Origin: an uncultured Bacteroidota bacterium
Lineage (GTDB): Bacteria; Bacteroidota; Ignavibacteria; UBA10030; UBA8401
DNA length: 6,156 nt
Assembly (NCBI GenBank): GCA_937920105.1
Contig: CALETH010000137.1
Location: 1-6,156, forward strand
Reading direction: 5' to 3'
Below, piece by piece: positions 1 to 6,004 of this stretch. The first letter of the stretch is position 1, and each line of letters begins with the position of its first letter. Position numbers and translations under genes: made by a program. The notes under the pieces are model-generated. The model searched no databases and was not told the DNA's origin. It was given only the letters and a program-made list of their open reading frames with translations.

Positions 1-1
1 T

Positions 2-637
2 TACTATCCATTACATACACTTCCTAGTTTTGTAGAAAATGGCATTAACAAATTATCTTCTTTTACGTCTTCATTATTACATTTATCTCTTTCTGTTCGG
101 TTTTTAGGATTTGCAAAGTTTTATTCTTTATTATTTTTATTTTTACAAACAATTATTGTATTGTTTTTTATTCTCTATAATATCAGTTCAGATTCTCTTA
201 CTATTATTGTTACTATAATTTCTATTGTTATAATTGCTACATTTTTCGGAACAATACTTTCTTCATTACCATTTATTTTTACAATAAGTAAATTTTTACC
301 TTTACAATTTAGAAAAATTTCAAATTCATATTTTACTGCCGGTTTTTTTCTTACATTGCCTGTTTTAATAATATTATGGAGTATAAGTTTTTTGCTTGGT
401 ATCAATAGTGGTTTTTTAATTATTGGATTTTGTTTGTTATATATTATTTTAATTGTTCCACTTCGTTTTTCTATTACATTTAATTATCCTTTTTCAAAAT
501 TTTTTTCTGATATGACATTTATTGGTGTTACTATAGTTCTTATAATTGTATATCAAATATTTTTTCTTTTACCAATTATTGGAGTGATATTATTTGTGTT
601 ATGGTATCAAAAAAAGGCAGCACAGATATGGAAATAA
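2..637 (+). CDS. Polytopic membrane protein, probable ABC exporter permease subunit (5' end missing)
   Basis: The frame is open from base 2 to the TAA at 635-637, so 211 C-terminal residues are visible and the true start lies upstream of the window. The internal TTG at 161 is not a credible start, because coding continues upstream of it without a stop. About 35 moderately polar residues precede roughly six hydrophobic helices rich in Ile, Phe and Leu. One falls near residues 40-57, two or more around 60-90, and others near 115-135, 138-155 and 172-206. The protein ends with a basic tail (YQKKAAQIWK). There is no soluble domain or diagnostic motif. The next gene encodes an ABC ATPase and overlaps this one, so the simplest reading is the permease partner of an ABC-2-like exporter. 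That role rests on context and topology only. Composition is extremely AT-rich. Confidence 0.75.
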   Translation, partial: YYPLHTLPSFVENGINKLSSFTSSLLHLSLSVRFLGFAKFYSLLFLFLQTIIVLFFILYNISSDSLTIIVTIISIVIIATFFGTILSSLPFIFTISKFLPLQFRKISNSYFTAGFFLTLPVLIILWSISFLLGINSGFLIIGFCLLYIILIVPLRFSITFNYPFSKFFSDMTFIGVTIVLIIVYQIFFLLPIIGVILFVLWYQKKAAQIWK

Positions 638-1353
638 TGCACATCAACAATCTTTCAAAAAATCTTGGTGAAGAAAAAATTCTTCATAATATTTCTTTTT
701 CTATAGAACAAGGTGAATTTGTTGGAATTATTGGTCCCAATGGTGCCGGGAAAACAACGTTATTTAAGTGTATTACCGGACAACTTTCTGTTTCTGAAGA
801 TTGTATCAGTATAACAAAATACGATATTGCGAAACAAAGTTTTTTTGCAAAACAAAGTTTTGGTTATGCTTGTGAACCATCTATTTTACCAACGCAACTT
901 ACGGGAAAACAATTTCTTACACTCATTCTTGCTTCAAAAAATATTGAAGTATCAGAAAATGAGATGGTGTTTTTTCTTGATATGTTATCTCTTAAGCATA
1001 AAATAGAACATTCAATAGGAACATATTCACAAGGAATGAAACAAAAACTTTCTATTATTTCTGCGTTAGTTGGAAAACCAAAACTGATTATTCTTGATGA
1101 ATCGTTAAATGGTTTAGACCCTGTGAGTTCATATCATCTTAAAAATTATTTAAAAGAAATTACAGGAAAAAAAGAATCGGCGGTTTTACTTTCATCACAT
1201 TTAATAGATTCTATAGAAAAATATTGTTCAAAAGTGATAATGATATATGAAGGTAAATTGCGAAAAATTTGGACACGTGAAGAACTTCTTCAAGAAAAAA
1301 AAGAAACTCAAAAAGACCTTGAACAATTATTTATGGAAATTATTTTACAATAA
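628..1353 (+). CDS. ABC transporter ATP-binding protein (ABC-2/CcmA-like exporter ATPase)
   Basis: This is a single nucleotide-binding domain of 241 residues with a complete motif set. Walker A is GPNGAGKTT (36-44), the signature motif is TYSQGMKQ (132-139), Walker B is LIILDES (153-159), the D-loop is NGLD (161-164), and the switch histidine is H191 in SSHL. The YSxGM signature and ~240-residue length fit the COG1131-type ATPases of ABC-2 exporters. These bind ATP on the cytoplasmic face of a separate permease. Two positions differ from the common consensus: E83 (GYACE) stands where many ABC proteins have the Q-loop glutamine, and S159 replaces the usual Pro after the catalytic Glu158. Start choice: ATG 628 sits about ten bases after an AAAGG stretch. 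ATG 637 overlaps the upstream stop (TAATG) and is also plausible. ATG 601 would add nine atypical residues. The gene lies between the putative permease and the C39 peptidase, so peptide export is the likely role. The substrate is unknown. Confidence 0.93.
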   Translation: MEIMHINNLSKNLGEEKILHNISFSIEQGEFVGIIGPNGAGKTTLFKCITGQLSVSEDCISITKYDIAKQSFFAKQSFGYACEPSILPTQLTGKQFLTLILASKNIEVSENEMVFFLDMLSLKHKIEHSIGTYSQGMKQKLSIISALVGKPKLIILDESLNGLDPVSSYHLKNYLKEITGKKESAVLLSSHLIDSIEKYCSKVIMIYEGKLRKIWTREELLQEKKETQKDLEQLFMEIILQ

Positions 1354-1359
1354 CTAAAA

Positions 1360-1854
1360 ATGTTTTCTTTTCTTTTTTCTATCATTATTATTTCTATAGC
1401 ATATACAAGGTCAATAATAGATAAATCTCATTTTTTACCATATTCTACCATTTATCAAAAAAATATTTTTGATTGTGGTATTGCAAGTCTTGAAACAATT
1501 GCAAAAGAAAAAAATATTACTATATCACAAAATGATAAAGAAAATGCAACACAATTTTTAAAAAATAACAATAAATTTATTTCTTATTTGAAAGGTGGGA
1601 TTTCACTTGCCAATCTTGTAAAAATTGCATCTTCATGGAATTTAAATCCTCGCCCAGTAAAAGCCAATTATCAAGCTATCGTCGAACAATCATTACCAAT
1701 ATTAGCACATTTAAAATCTTTACATTATGTTACGATAGTTTTTGTAAATCAAAAATATGTTATCATAGCAGACCCAACTTTTGGAATTATTAAATATTTT
1801 CGATGGGAATTTAATTATATTTGGAGCGGATATTTAGTGTTATTTAATATTTAG
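1360..1854 (+). CDS. Stand-alone C39-family (papain-like) cysteine peptidase with N-terminal hydrophobic anchor
   Basis: This 164-residue protein is the size of one C39 domain, the module that in bacteriocin exporters removes double-glycine leader peptides. The expected catalytic pattern is visible. Q33 is the oxyanion-hole residue, C39 sits in FDCGIASLE as nucleophile, H122 is in SLHYVTI, and D138 is in IADPTFG. H and D are 16 residues apart as in the family, and the C-terminal WSGYLVLF matches the usual domain end. Residues 2-15 are strongly hydrophobic. No Lys or Arg precedes them, while R17 and K22 follow, which favours an anchor leaving the peptidase in the cytoplasm over a cleaved signal peptide. 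The gene starts six bases after the ABC ATPase stop and ends seven bases before mtaB. In classical PCAT exporters this domain is fused to the transporter; here it is separate. The family call is firm; leader-peptide cleavage is inferred. No Shine-Dalgarno sequence is seen. Confidence 0.85.
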   Translation: MFSFLFSIIIISIAYTRSIIDKSHFLPYSTIYQKNIFDCGIASLETIAKEKNITISQNDKENATQFLKNNNKFISYLKGGISLANLVKIASSWNLNPRPVKANYQAIVEQSLPILAHLKSLHYVTIVFVNQKYVIIADPTFGIIKYFRWEFNYIWSGYLVLFNI

Positions 1855-1861
1855 AACTTTT

Positions 1862-3163
1862 ATGAACACTGTCTCTTTCTACACATTAGGTTGTAAACTC
1901 AACTATACAGAAACGTTAAGTTTAGAAAAACAATTCTCTGAACGAAATTTTTCCACCGTTCCTTTTGAACAACAAGCAAACATCTGTGTCATCAACACAT
2001 GCAGTGTTACAGAACGAGCCGATAGAGAAGCCAGAAAAATCGTACGCCAAGCATTACGAACTTCACCAGACACATTTATTATTGTAGTTGGATGTTACGC
2101 TCAATTAGACCCAGAAGAAATTGCTTCCATCGATGGAGTTGATATTGTACTTGGCACAAGCGAAAAATTTCGATTGTTTGAACACATCAATAAATTTGAA
2201 AAACTTGATTCACCAAAAATTTTCGTCTCCCCAATCAATCAAGCCAATGATTTTGGTCCAGCATACTCCACCACAACCAAAGAACGCACACGAGCATTTC
2301 TCAAAATTCAAGATGGATGTGATTTCAATTGTTCATTTTGCACAATTCCATTAGCCAGAGGAAACAGTAGAAGTCAATCCATACATGATTGTGTAGAACA
2401 AGCAAAAAAACTTGTAGAGATGGGATATAAAGAAATTATTCTTACTGGCGTAAATGTTGGAGATTACGGAAAAAGAAATCAAACATCACTTTTACAACTT
2501 CTTCCTGAATTAGAAAATATTGATGGACTTCAAAGAATAAGAATTAGTTCCATTGAACCAAATTTATTGAATAAAGAATTACTTCACTATTGGATACAAT
2601 CAGAAAAAATTTGCAACCACTTTCATCTTCCCTTACAAAGCGGAACTGATGAAATACTGCGAATGATGCGAAGACGATACACAAGCACATATTACAAAAA
2701 TCTTATTTACTCCATAAAAGAGCTTTCACCAAACGCAGGAATTGGTGTCGATGTTATTGTTGGATTTCCTGGAGAAACACAAGAACTGTTTGAACAATCC
2801 TACAAATTTTTACATGAACTCCCCATAAGTTATCTTCATGTATTCACCTATTCTGAAAGACCAAATACACCATCCATAAATTTTCCTAACAGAATAGAAC
2901 CACGCATTCGTTACAGCAATAGTGAAAAATTGCGACAACTTGGAGCCATGAAAAAATCTCATTTTTATCAAACATATCTTGGAACAACGCAAAAAGTTTT
3001 ATTAGAAGGAACAATAGAAAATAATTTCATTTCCGGTTACACAGAAAACTACATTCGCGTAAATATTCCCCATCAAACATCATTAGAAAATACTATTGCA
3101 TCTATTCATTTAACAGAATATAATGGAGAAGAATGCATGGGAAAAATAAACCACGATTTTTAG
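1862..3163 (+). CDS. mtaB: tRNA (N6-threonylcarbamoyladenosine37-C2)-methylthiotransferase MtaB
   Basis: This 433-residue radical SAM enzyme of the MiaB/MtaB methylthiotransferase family adds a methylthio group to t6A at position 37 of ANN-decoding tRNAs, giving ms2t6A. The N-terminal domain carries the three cysteines of the auxiliary 4Fe-4S cluster: C11 in TLGCKLNYTE, C47 in NTCSVT and C78 in VGCYAQ. The radical SAM cluster is C153-x3-C157-x2-C160 in DGCDFNCSFCTIP. The motifs GYKEIILTGVNVGDYG, HLPLQSG and VDVIVGFPGET follow, as expected. A C-terminal TRAM-like stretch lies at about 375-433. The TLGCKLN opening and full length favour MtaB over MiaB or RimO. ATG 1862 places TLGC at residues 8-11, the usual position, and no Shine-Dalgarno sequence precedes it. 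The gene follows the C39 gene by seven bases and is probably co-transcribed. It is richer in GC and in A/C-ending codons than the three genes before it. Confidence 0.95.
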   Translation: MNTVSFYTLGCKLNYTETLSLEKQFSERNFSTVPFEQQANICVINTCSVTERADREARKIVRQALRTSPDTFIIVVGCYAQLDPEEIASIDGVDIVLGTSEKFRLFEHINKFEKLDSPKIFVSPINQANDFGPAYSTTTKERTRAFLKIQDGCDFNCSFCTIPLARGNSRSQSIHDCVEQAKKLVEMGYKEIILTGVNVGDYGKRNQTSLLQLLPELENIDGLQRIRISSIEPNLLNKELLHYWIQSEKICNHFHLPLQSGTDEILRMMRRRYTSTYYKNLIYSIKELSPNAGIGVDVIVGFPGETQELFEQSYKFLHELPISYLHVFTYSERPNTPSINFPNRIEPRIRYSNSEKLRQLGAMKKSHFYQTYLGTTQKVLLEGTIENNFISGYTENYIRVNIPHQTSLENTIASIHLTEYNGEECMGKINHDF

Positions 3164-3244
3164 GATTATTATGATTTATAAAAAAATCTTAACATGTCAA
3201 TGACAATCCTAATAAATCAGCGTTCCATTTTTTATATAAATTTT

Positions 3245-3964
3245 ATGAAAACTACAATATTTCTTTTCAATCTTCTCTTTTCTTCACAATTATTGTGGAC
3301 ACAAAATATCGTTCACCAAAAATTGTTCGATGAGAAAACATTTTCTTCATCACTTCAAGAAAATAATTTTTCTACCAGAACAAAAAAATCTGGAACAGTT
3401 GCAGTAATCTATTCTTTATTATTACCGGGAATGGGTGAACTTTACGCAAACGGATTTGAACAAGGAAAATATTCTCTCATCGCAGAAGGAGCACTGTGGC
3501 TTACCTACGGAATTTTTCAATATTATGGAATGTGGATGCAAAACGATGCACGAAATTTTTCCGCAACACACGCGGGAATAATTCTGAATGGAAAAGATGA
3601 CCAATACTTTGTGGATGTAGGTAATTTTTCTACCATCTATGATTACAACAACAAAAAATTACGAGACCGTACGTATGAAAAATTGTATGAAGTGAACGAT
3701 ACGTATTATTGGAAGTGGGATACTGAAGAAAATCGAAAACTCTTTCGCGAGCAACGAGTACAAAGTGCAACTATTTTTAATAATACTCGTTTTATTATCG
3801 GAGCAATATTAGTTAATCACGTAATCAGTGCAGTCAATGCAGCACGTTTAACAAGACAATATAATAATAGATTGGAAGAGCAAAGTTGGAATATCGGAAC
3901 AGAAATGTTGCAACACAATGGTACAATGAATGGAATGAAGATTTGTTTTACATATTCCTTCTGA
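3245..3964 (+). CDS. Putative secreted or envelope protein of unknown function (LPGMGELY family)
   Basis: The product is 239 residues from ATG 3245. This start gives a signal-peptide-like N-terminus: Lys2, a hydrophobic core at 5-18, and possible cleavage near 20. ATG 3194 would bury that signal behind 17 extra residues, so it is less likely. Two conserved-looking blocks stand out. One is SLLLPGMGELYANG (57-70), followed by a hydrophobic AEGALWLTYGIFQYYG stretch (80-95). The other is IIGAILVNHVISAVNAAR (184-201). A charged, aromatic region with YYWKWDTEENRKLF lies between them. The layout resembles DUF5683-like and related uncharacterised proteins of Bacteroidota, Chlorobi and Ignavibacteria, recalled from memory. 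The chain ends KICFTYSF, with alternating hydrophobic residues and a terminal Phe, as in outer-membrane strand signals. It is the last gene before the bidirectional terminator. No enzymatic motif is visible. Confidence 0.8.
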   Translation: MKTTIFLFNLLFSSQLLWTQNIVHQKLFDEKTFSSSLQENNFSTRTKKSGTVAVIYSLLLPGMGELYANGFEQGKYSLIAEGALWLTYGIFQYYGMWMQNDARNFSATHAGIILNGKDDQYFVDVGNFSTIYDYNNKKLRDRTYEKLYEVNDTYYWKWDTEENRKLFREQRVQSATIFNNTRFIIGAILVNHVISAVNAARLTRQYNNRLEEQSWNIGTEMLQHNGTMNGMKICFTYSF

Positions 3965-3967
3965 AAA

Positions 3968-4010
3968 ATAAAAAACCTGTGATATTTTAACATTATCACA
4001 GGTTTTTTAT
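3968..4010. terminator. Bidirectional rho-independent terminator between convergent genes
   Basis: The left arm at 3968-3984 and right arm at 3994-4010 are perfectly complementary over 17 bases around a nine-base loop. The core is AACCTGTGATA/TATCACAGGTT. Each arm carries a six-base A/T run outside the core, so the RNA ends in a U-run on either strand. It begins four bases after the stop codon of the plus-strand gene and ends seven bases before the end of the minus-strand zinc-ribbon gene, as expected for a shared terminator. Confidence 0.93.
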
Positions 4011-4016
4011 AGAATT

Positions 4017-4745
4017 TTAATTACGATGTAACTCTTCCACTAATTCTTGAGAAATAACAATCCGTCCACAATGTTGGCAAGTGTACACACGGTCATTTTT
4101 ACGAAGTTCCGCTAAATGTTGAGTTGGAATTTTATTATTACAACCACCACACGCACCTCTTTTTAATGTTACTACGGCTTTTCCCCTTCTTGCTTTTCGT
4201 ATACGTTCATACTGTGAAAGCACAGATTCTTCAAGTTGAGGAATAACTTTTTCGCGTTCAGTTTTGTAACGAGTTTCATCTGCTTCCGTTTCTTTAGAAA
4301 GCACATCATATTCTTTTTGCTTTTCTTCTCGTTCAGTTTTTAATTGTAAAAGTTGCACTGATAGTTGTTCAACATCATTTTTTGCTACACTCATCACATT
4401 TTCCAATGCAGCAAATTCATCTTGAAGGGTAATAATAGTTTTTTCCGCTACTTCTATCTCCTTAGTAATTGCATCATACTCTTTATTATTGCGAACTTGA
4501 TATTGCTGCCCTTTATATTTTTCTAATTTTTCTTTCAAGTCAACAATATCAGTATCGGCTTTATTACGAGACACAATGGCTTCATTCATGCGATGTTCTT
4601 GCTGTTGAATTTTTTCTGATATTTTTCCAATTTCTTCATCCAAAGAAGCAATACGAGAAGGAAGGTCTCCCTTCATTTCTTCAAACTCATCAAGTGAAGA
4701 ATCAATTTGTTGTAGTTGATATAATGTACGCAGCGTAGTTTCCAA
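4017..4745 (-). CDS. Coiled-coil protein with C-terminal C4-type zinc ribbon (PF02591/DUF164 family)
   Basis: This is a 242-residue protein. A long, highly charged helical region (about 10-175, rich in Glu, Lys and Gln, no Pro between the LPSRI segment and about residue 168) should form an antiparallel coiled-coil hairpin. It is followed by the basic RKARRGKAVVTLKRG linker and a zinc ribbon with C199-x2-C202 and C223-x2-C226 (GACGGC and TCQHCGR). This matches the family of Helicobacter HP0958/FlgZ and Chlamydia CT398. Those homologues are linked to RpoN stability or secretion; the role in other phyla is unknown, and nucleic-acid or protein scaffolding are possibilities. The start is TTG at 4745-4743. 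No upstream in-frame ATG exists, and the next Met (residue 24) would lose the conserved LQxID segment. An AGGAG lies six bases upstream and overlaps the nif3 stop codon, implying coupled translation. Confidence 0.9.
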   Translation of the reverse strand: METTLRTLYQLQQIDSSLDEFEEMKGDLPSRIASLDEEIGKISEKIQQQEHRMNEAIVSRNKADTDIVDLKEKLEKYKGQQYQVRNNKEYDAITKEIEVAEKTIITLQDEFAALENVMSVAKNDVEQLSVQLLQLKTEREEKQKEYDVLSKETEADETRYKTEREKVIPQLEESVLSQYERIRKARRGKAVVTLKRGACGGCNNKIPTQHLAELRKNDRVYTCQHCGRIVISQELVEELHRN

Positions 4746-4751
4746 TGATAA

Positions 4752-4756
4752 CTCCT
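4752..4756 (-). promoter_or_regulatory. Shine-Dalgarno AGGAG that fixes the TTG start of the zinc-ribbon gene
   Basis: On the minus strand the junction reads TATTAGGAGTTATCATTGG. The AGGAG is six bases before TTG 4745 and shares bases with the TAG stop (4757-4755) of the upstream nif3-family gene. A ribosome finishing nif3 would sit on the next initiation site. It is the only strong Shine-Dalgarno sequence seen at a gene start in this window. Confidence 0.7.
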
Positions 4757-5861
4757 AATAATAGTGAACGGGATTAATAGTTTTTCGTGTAATAAAAATT
4801 TTTGATGTATTTTTTTTTGATTTTACCATTTGAGAAATTTTTTCTGCAAGAGTTGGTAAAATATGATGTTCCGTTTCAAAATGTCCTACATCTATTAACA
4901 ATATTTTTTCTTCTGCTTCTTGAAACGTATGATATTTCACATCTCCAGTAATGTAAACGTCTGCTTGTTGTTGAATTGCATCTTTTACAAACTCACTTCC
5001 TGAACCACCACATAAGGCAATTTTCTTTACATATGTATTTACATCACCAGTATAACGAAAATGTTGAAGGTGTAATTTCTTTTTCAAAAAAGAAAAAAAA
5101 TCTTTTGCTTTCATTTTTTGTGAAAATGTACCAATAACACCAAGTCCATATTCAGTATTAGAATTTTTTAACGGATAAATATCATAAGCAATTTCTTCGT
5201 ACGGATGGGTTTCTTTCATAGCTTTAAGAACACTGCTGATTTTCCAATGCTCTACCAACATCTCCAATTTTATTTCTGGTGCTTTTTCTAATTCACCAAT
5301 TTTTCCGATGTAAGGATTTGCATTATTCATTCCTTTAAAAGTTCCAATTCCTTCAGTACGAAAACTACACTCTTGATATTTCGTGAACATTCCACCGCCA
5401 GCATCGTGCATTGCTTGTGCAATTTTTTCAACGTGACTTTCGGGAACAAACACAACAATTTTTGTGAGAGTATCTTTTAATGGAGAAAGAATGCGAACAT
5501 CAGTCAAACCCAATTTTTCAGCCAGTGAACCACTCACTCCCCACTTTACACTATCAAGATTAGTGTGAGCAGCATAAAGTCCAATATTATTTTGCACTAA
5601 TTCATAAGCAATTTTTCCTACACGAGTGTGGGGTGTGAGAGAACGTAATGGTTGAAAAAGTAGTGGATGATGTGCAATAATAAGATTTGCTTTTTTTTGG
5701 ATTGCTTCGCTCACAACATCTATAGTAACATCTAACGTAAGAAGAATATTTTTTATTGATGTTGCAGGGTTTCCAACTTGCAATCCAACATTATCGTTAC
5801 TCCATGCAAGTGCGGTTGGGATGTGTTGTTCAAGAGTATATGTTAATTCTCCAATAGTCAT
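4755..5861 (-). CDS. Nif3-like dinuclear metal-centre hexameric protein (YqfO/DUF34 family)
   Basis: This 368-residue protein belongs to the NIF3/DUF34 family, toroidal hexamers with two metal ions per subunit. Some are annotated GTP cyclohydrolase I type 2, but the physiological reaction is unsettled. Expected metal ligands are visible: H64 and H65 in IIAHHPLLF, D103 in HTNLD, and H327 and E331 in DVGHFETEH. An opening WSNDNVGLQVG (20-30) and a later GGSGSEF and TGDVKYH are also typical. Between the two halves (about 127-235) is the CutA/PII-like insertion with its HPYEE motif. This gives the long ~370-residue form seen in Bacillus YqfO, rather than the ~250-residue E. coli YbgI form. ATG 5861 gives the canonical N-terminus. 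No Shine-Dalgarno sequence precedes it; an eight-T run and a hairpin do. The zinc-ribbon gene follows nine bases after the stop, and the pair is probably one operon. Confidence 0.92.
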   Translation of the reverse strand: MTIGELTYTLEQHIPTALAWSNDNVGLQVGNPATSIKNILLTLDVTIDVVSEAIQKKANLIIAHHPLLFQPLRSLTPHTRVGKIAYELVQNNIGLYAAHTNLDSVKWGVSGSLAEKLGLTDVRILSPLKDTLTKIVVFVPESHVEKIAQAMHDAGGGMFTKYQECSFRTEGIGTFKGMNNANPYIGKIGELEKAPEIKLEMLVEHWKISSVLKAMKETHPYEEIAYDIYPLKNSNTEYGLGVIGTFSQKMKAKDFFSFLKKKLHLQHFRYTGDVNTYVKKIALCGGSGSEFVKDAIQQQADVYITGDVKYHTFQEAEEKILLIDVGHFETEHHILPTLAEKISQMVKSKKNTSKIFITRKTINPVHYY

Positions 5862-5867
5862 GCTTAC

Positions 5868-5906
5868 AAAAAAAATGTCCCGTTATTTATAATATAGCGG
5901 GACATT
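5868..5906 (-). terminator. Terminator-like hairpin plus U-run just upstream of the nif3 start
   Basis: CGGGACATT (5898-5906) pairs with AATGTCCCG (5874-5882). Three further A/T pairs lie beyond one mismatch in the minus-strand RNA, around a seven-base loop. On the minus strand the stem runs directly into eight T (5875-5868), and the nif3 ATG follows six bases later. On the plus strand the run is A and precedes the stem, so only minus-strand transcripts would terminate. It could end an upstream transcript, act as an attenuator in a nif3 leader, or be an operator palindrome. Confidence 0.6.
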
Positions 5907-5919
5907 GTACTGTTACTAA
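5891..5919 (-). promoter_or_regulatory. Weak candidate promoter for the nif3/zinc-ribbon operon
   Basis: On the minus strand TTAGTA (5919-5914) and TATATT (5896-5891) are 17 bases apart, a sigma-70-like arrangement with a good -10 and a poor -35. Transcription would begin inside the hairpin and give a leader of about 20 bases lacking the full stem. In such an AT-rich region a match like this can occur by chance. No other promoter is convincing in the 295 bases upstream of nif3. Confidence 0.2.
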
Positions 5920-5988
5920 TAATAGTAAATGGTATTTTCTGATTTTTATGCTTTTTTTTGAATAATTTCATGGGAGTGTGCTGAATTG

Positions 5989-6004
5989 AGTATTTGAAAA
6001 TACT
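5989..6004. repeat. Short perfect inverted repeat AGTATTT-GA-AAATACT
   Basis: Seven-base arms at 5989-5995 and 5998-6004 flank a two-base centre, forming a 16-base palindrome-like site of operator size. It lies about 130 bases upstream of nif3 and directly adjoins the AAATCACT direct repeat. There is no U-run on either side, so it is not a terminator. Function is unknown. Confidence 0.5.

Noticed and set aside
601..627. ATG 601 as start of the ABC ATPase.
   Set aside because: It adds nine residues with no match to the family's usual N-terminus and deepens the overlap with the membrane gene. ATG 628 or 637 gives the normal start.
826..861. Near-tandem repeat encoding AKQSF twice in the ABC ATPase, possible duplication.
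   Set aside because: The distance from the preceding DI to the GY motif matches related ATPases, so no insertion is needed. The similarity is probably chance in AT-rich codons.
2121..2354. Open frames inside mtaB, the 3245 gene and the zinc-ribbon gene in other frames or on the opposite strand.
   Set aside because: They lie wholly within genes with strong family motifs, have unremarkable composition and no start signals, and are shadows.
1862..3163. Radical SAM enzyme next to an exporter and C39 peptidase, suggesting a peptide-modifying maturase.
   Set aside because: TLGC, NTCSVT and VGCYAQ cysteines plus the C-x3-C-x2-C cluster and full length identify a tRNA methylthiotransferase, a housekeeping enzyme, and not a SPASM-type peptide maturase.
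3363..3635. ATTTTTCTACCA found twice in the 3245 gene.
   Set aside because: Both copies encode short stretches around Phe-Ser-Thr in different contexts, with no regular spacing or further copies. They look like codon-usage coincidence.
3968..4010. Perfect 17-base inverted repeat as a mobile-element end or attachment site.
   Set aside because: Its position between convergent stop codons, the short loop and U-runs on both strands fit a bidirectional terminator, and no transposase is nearby.
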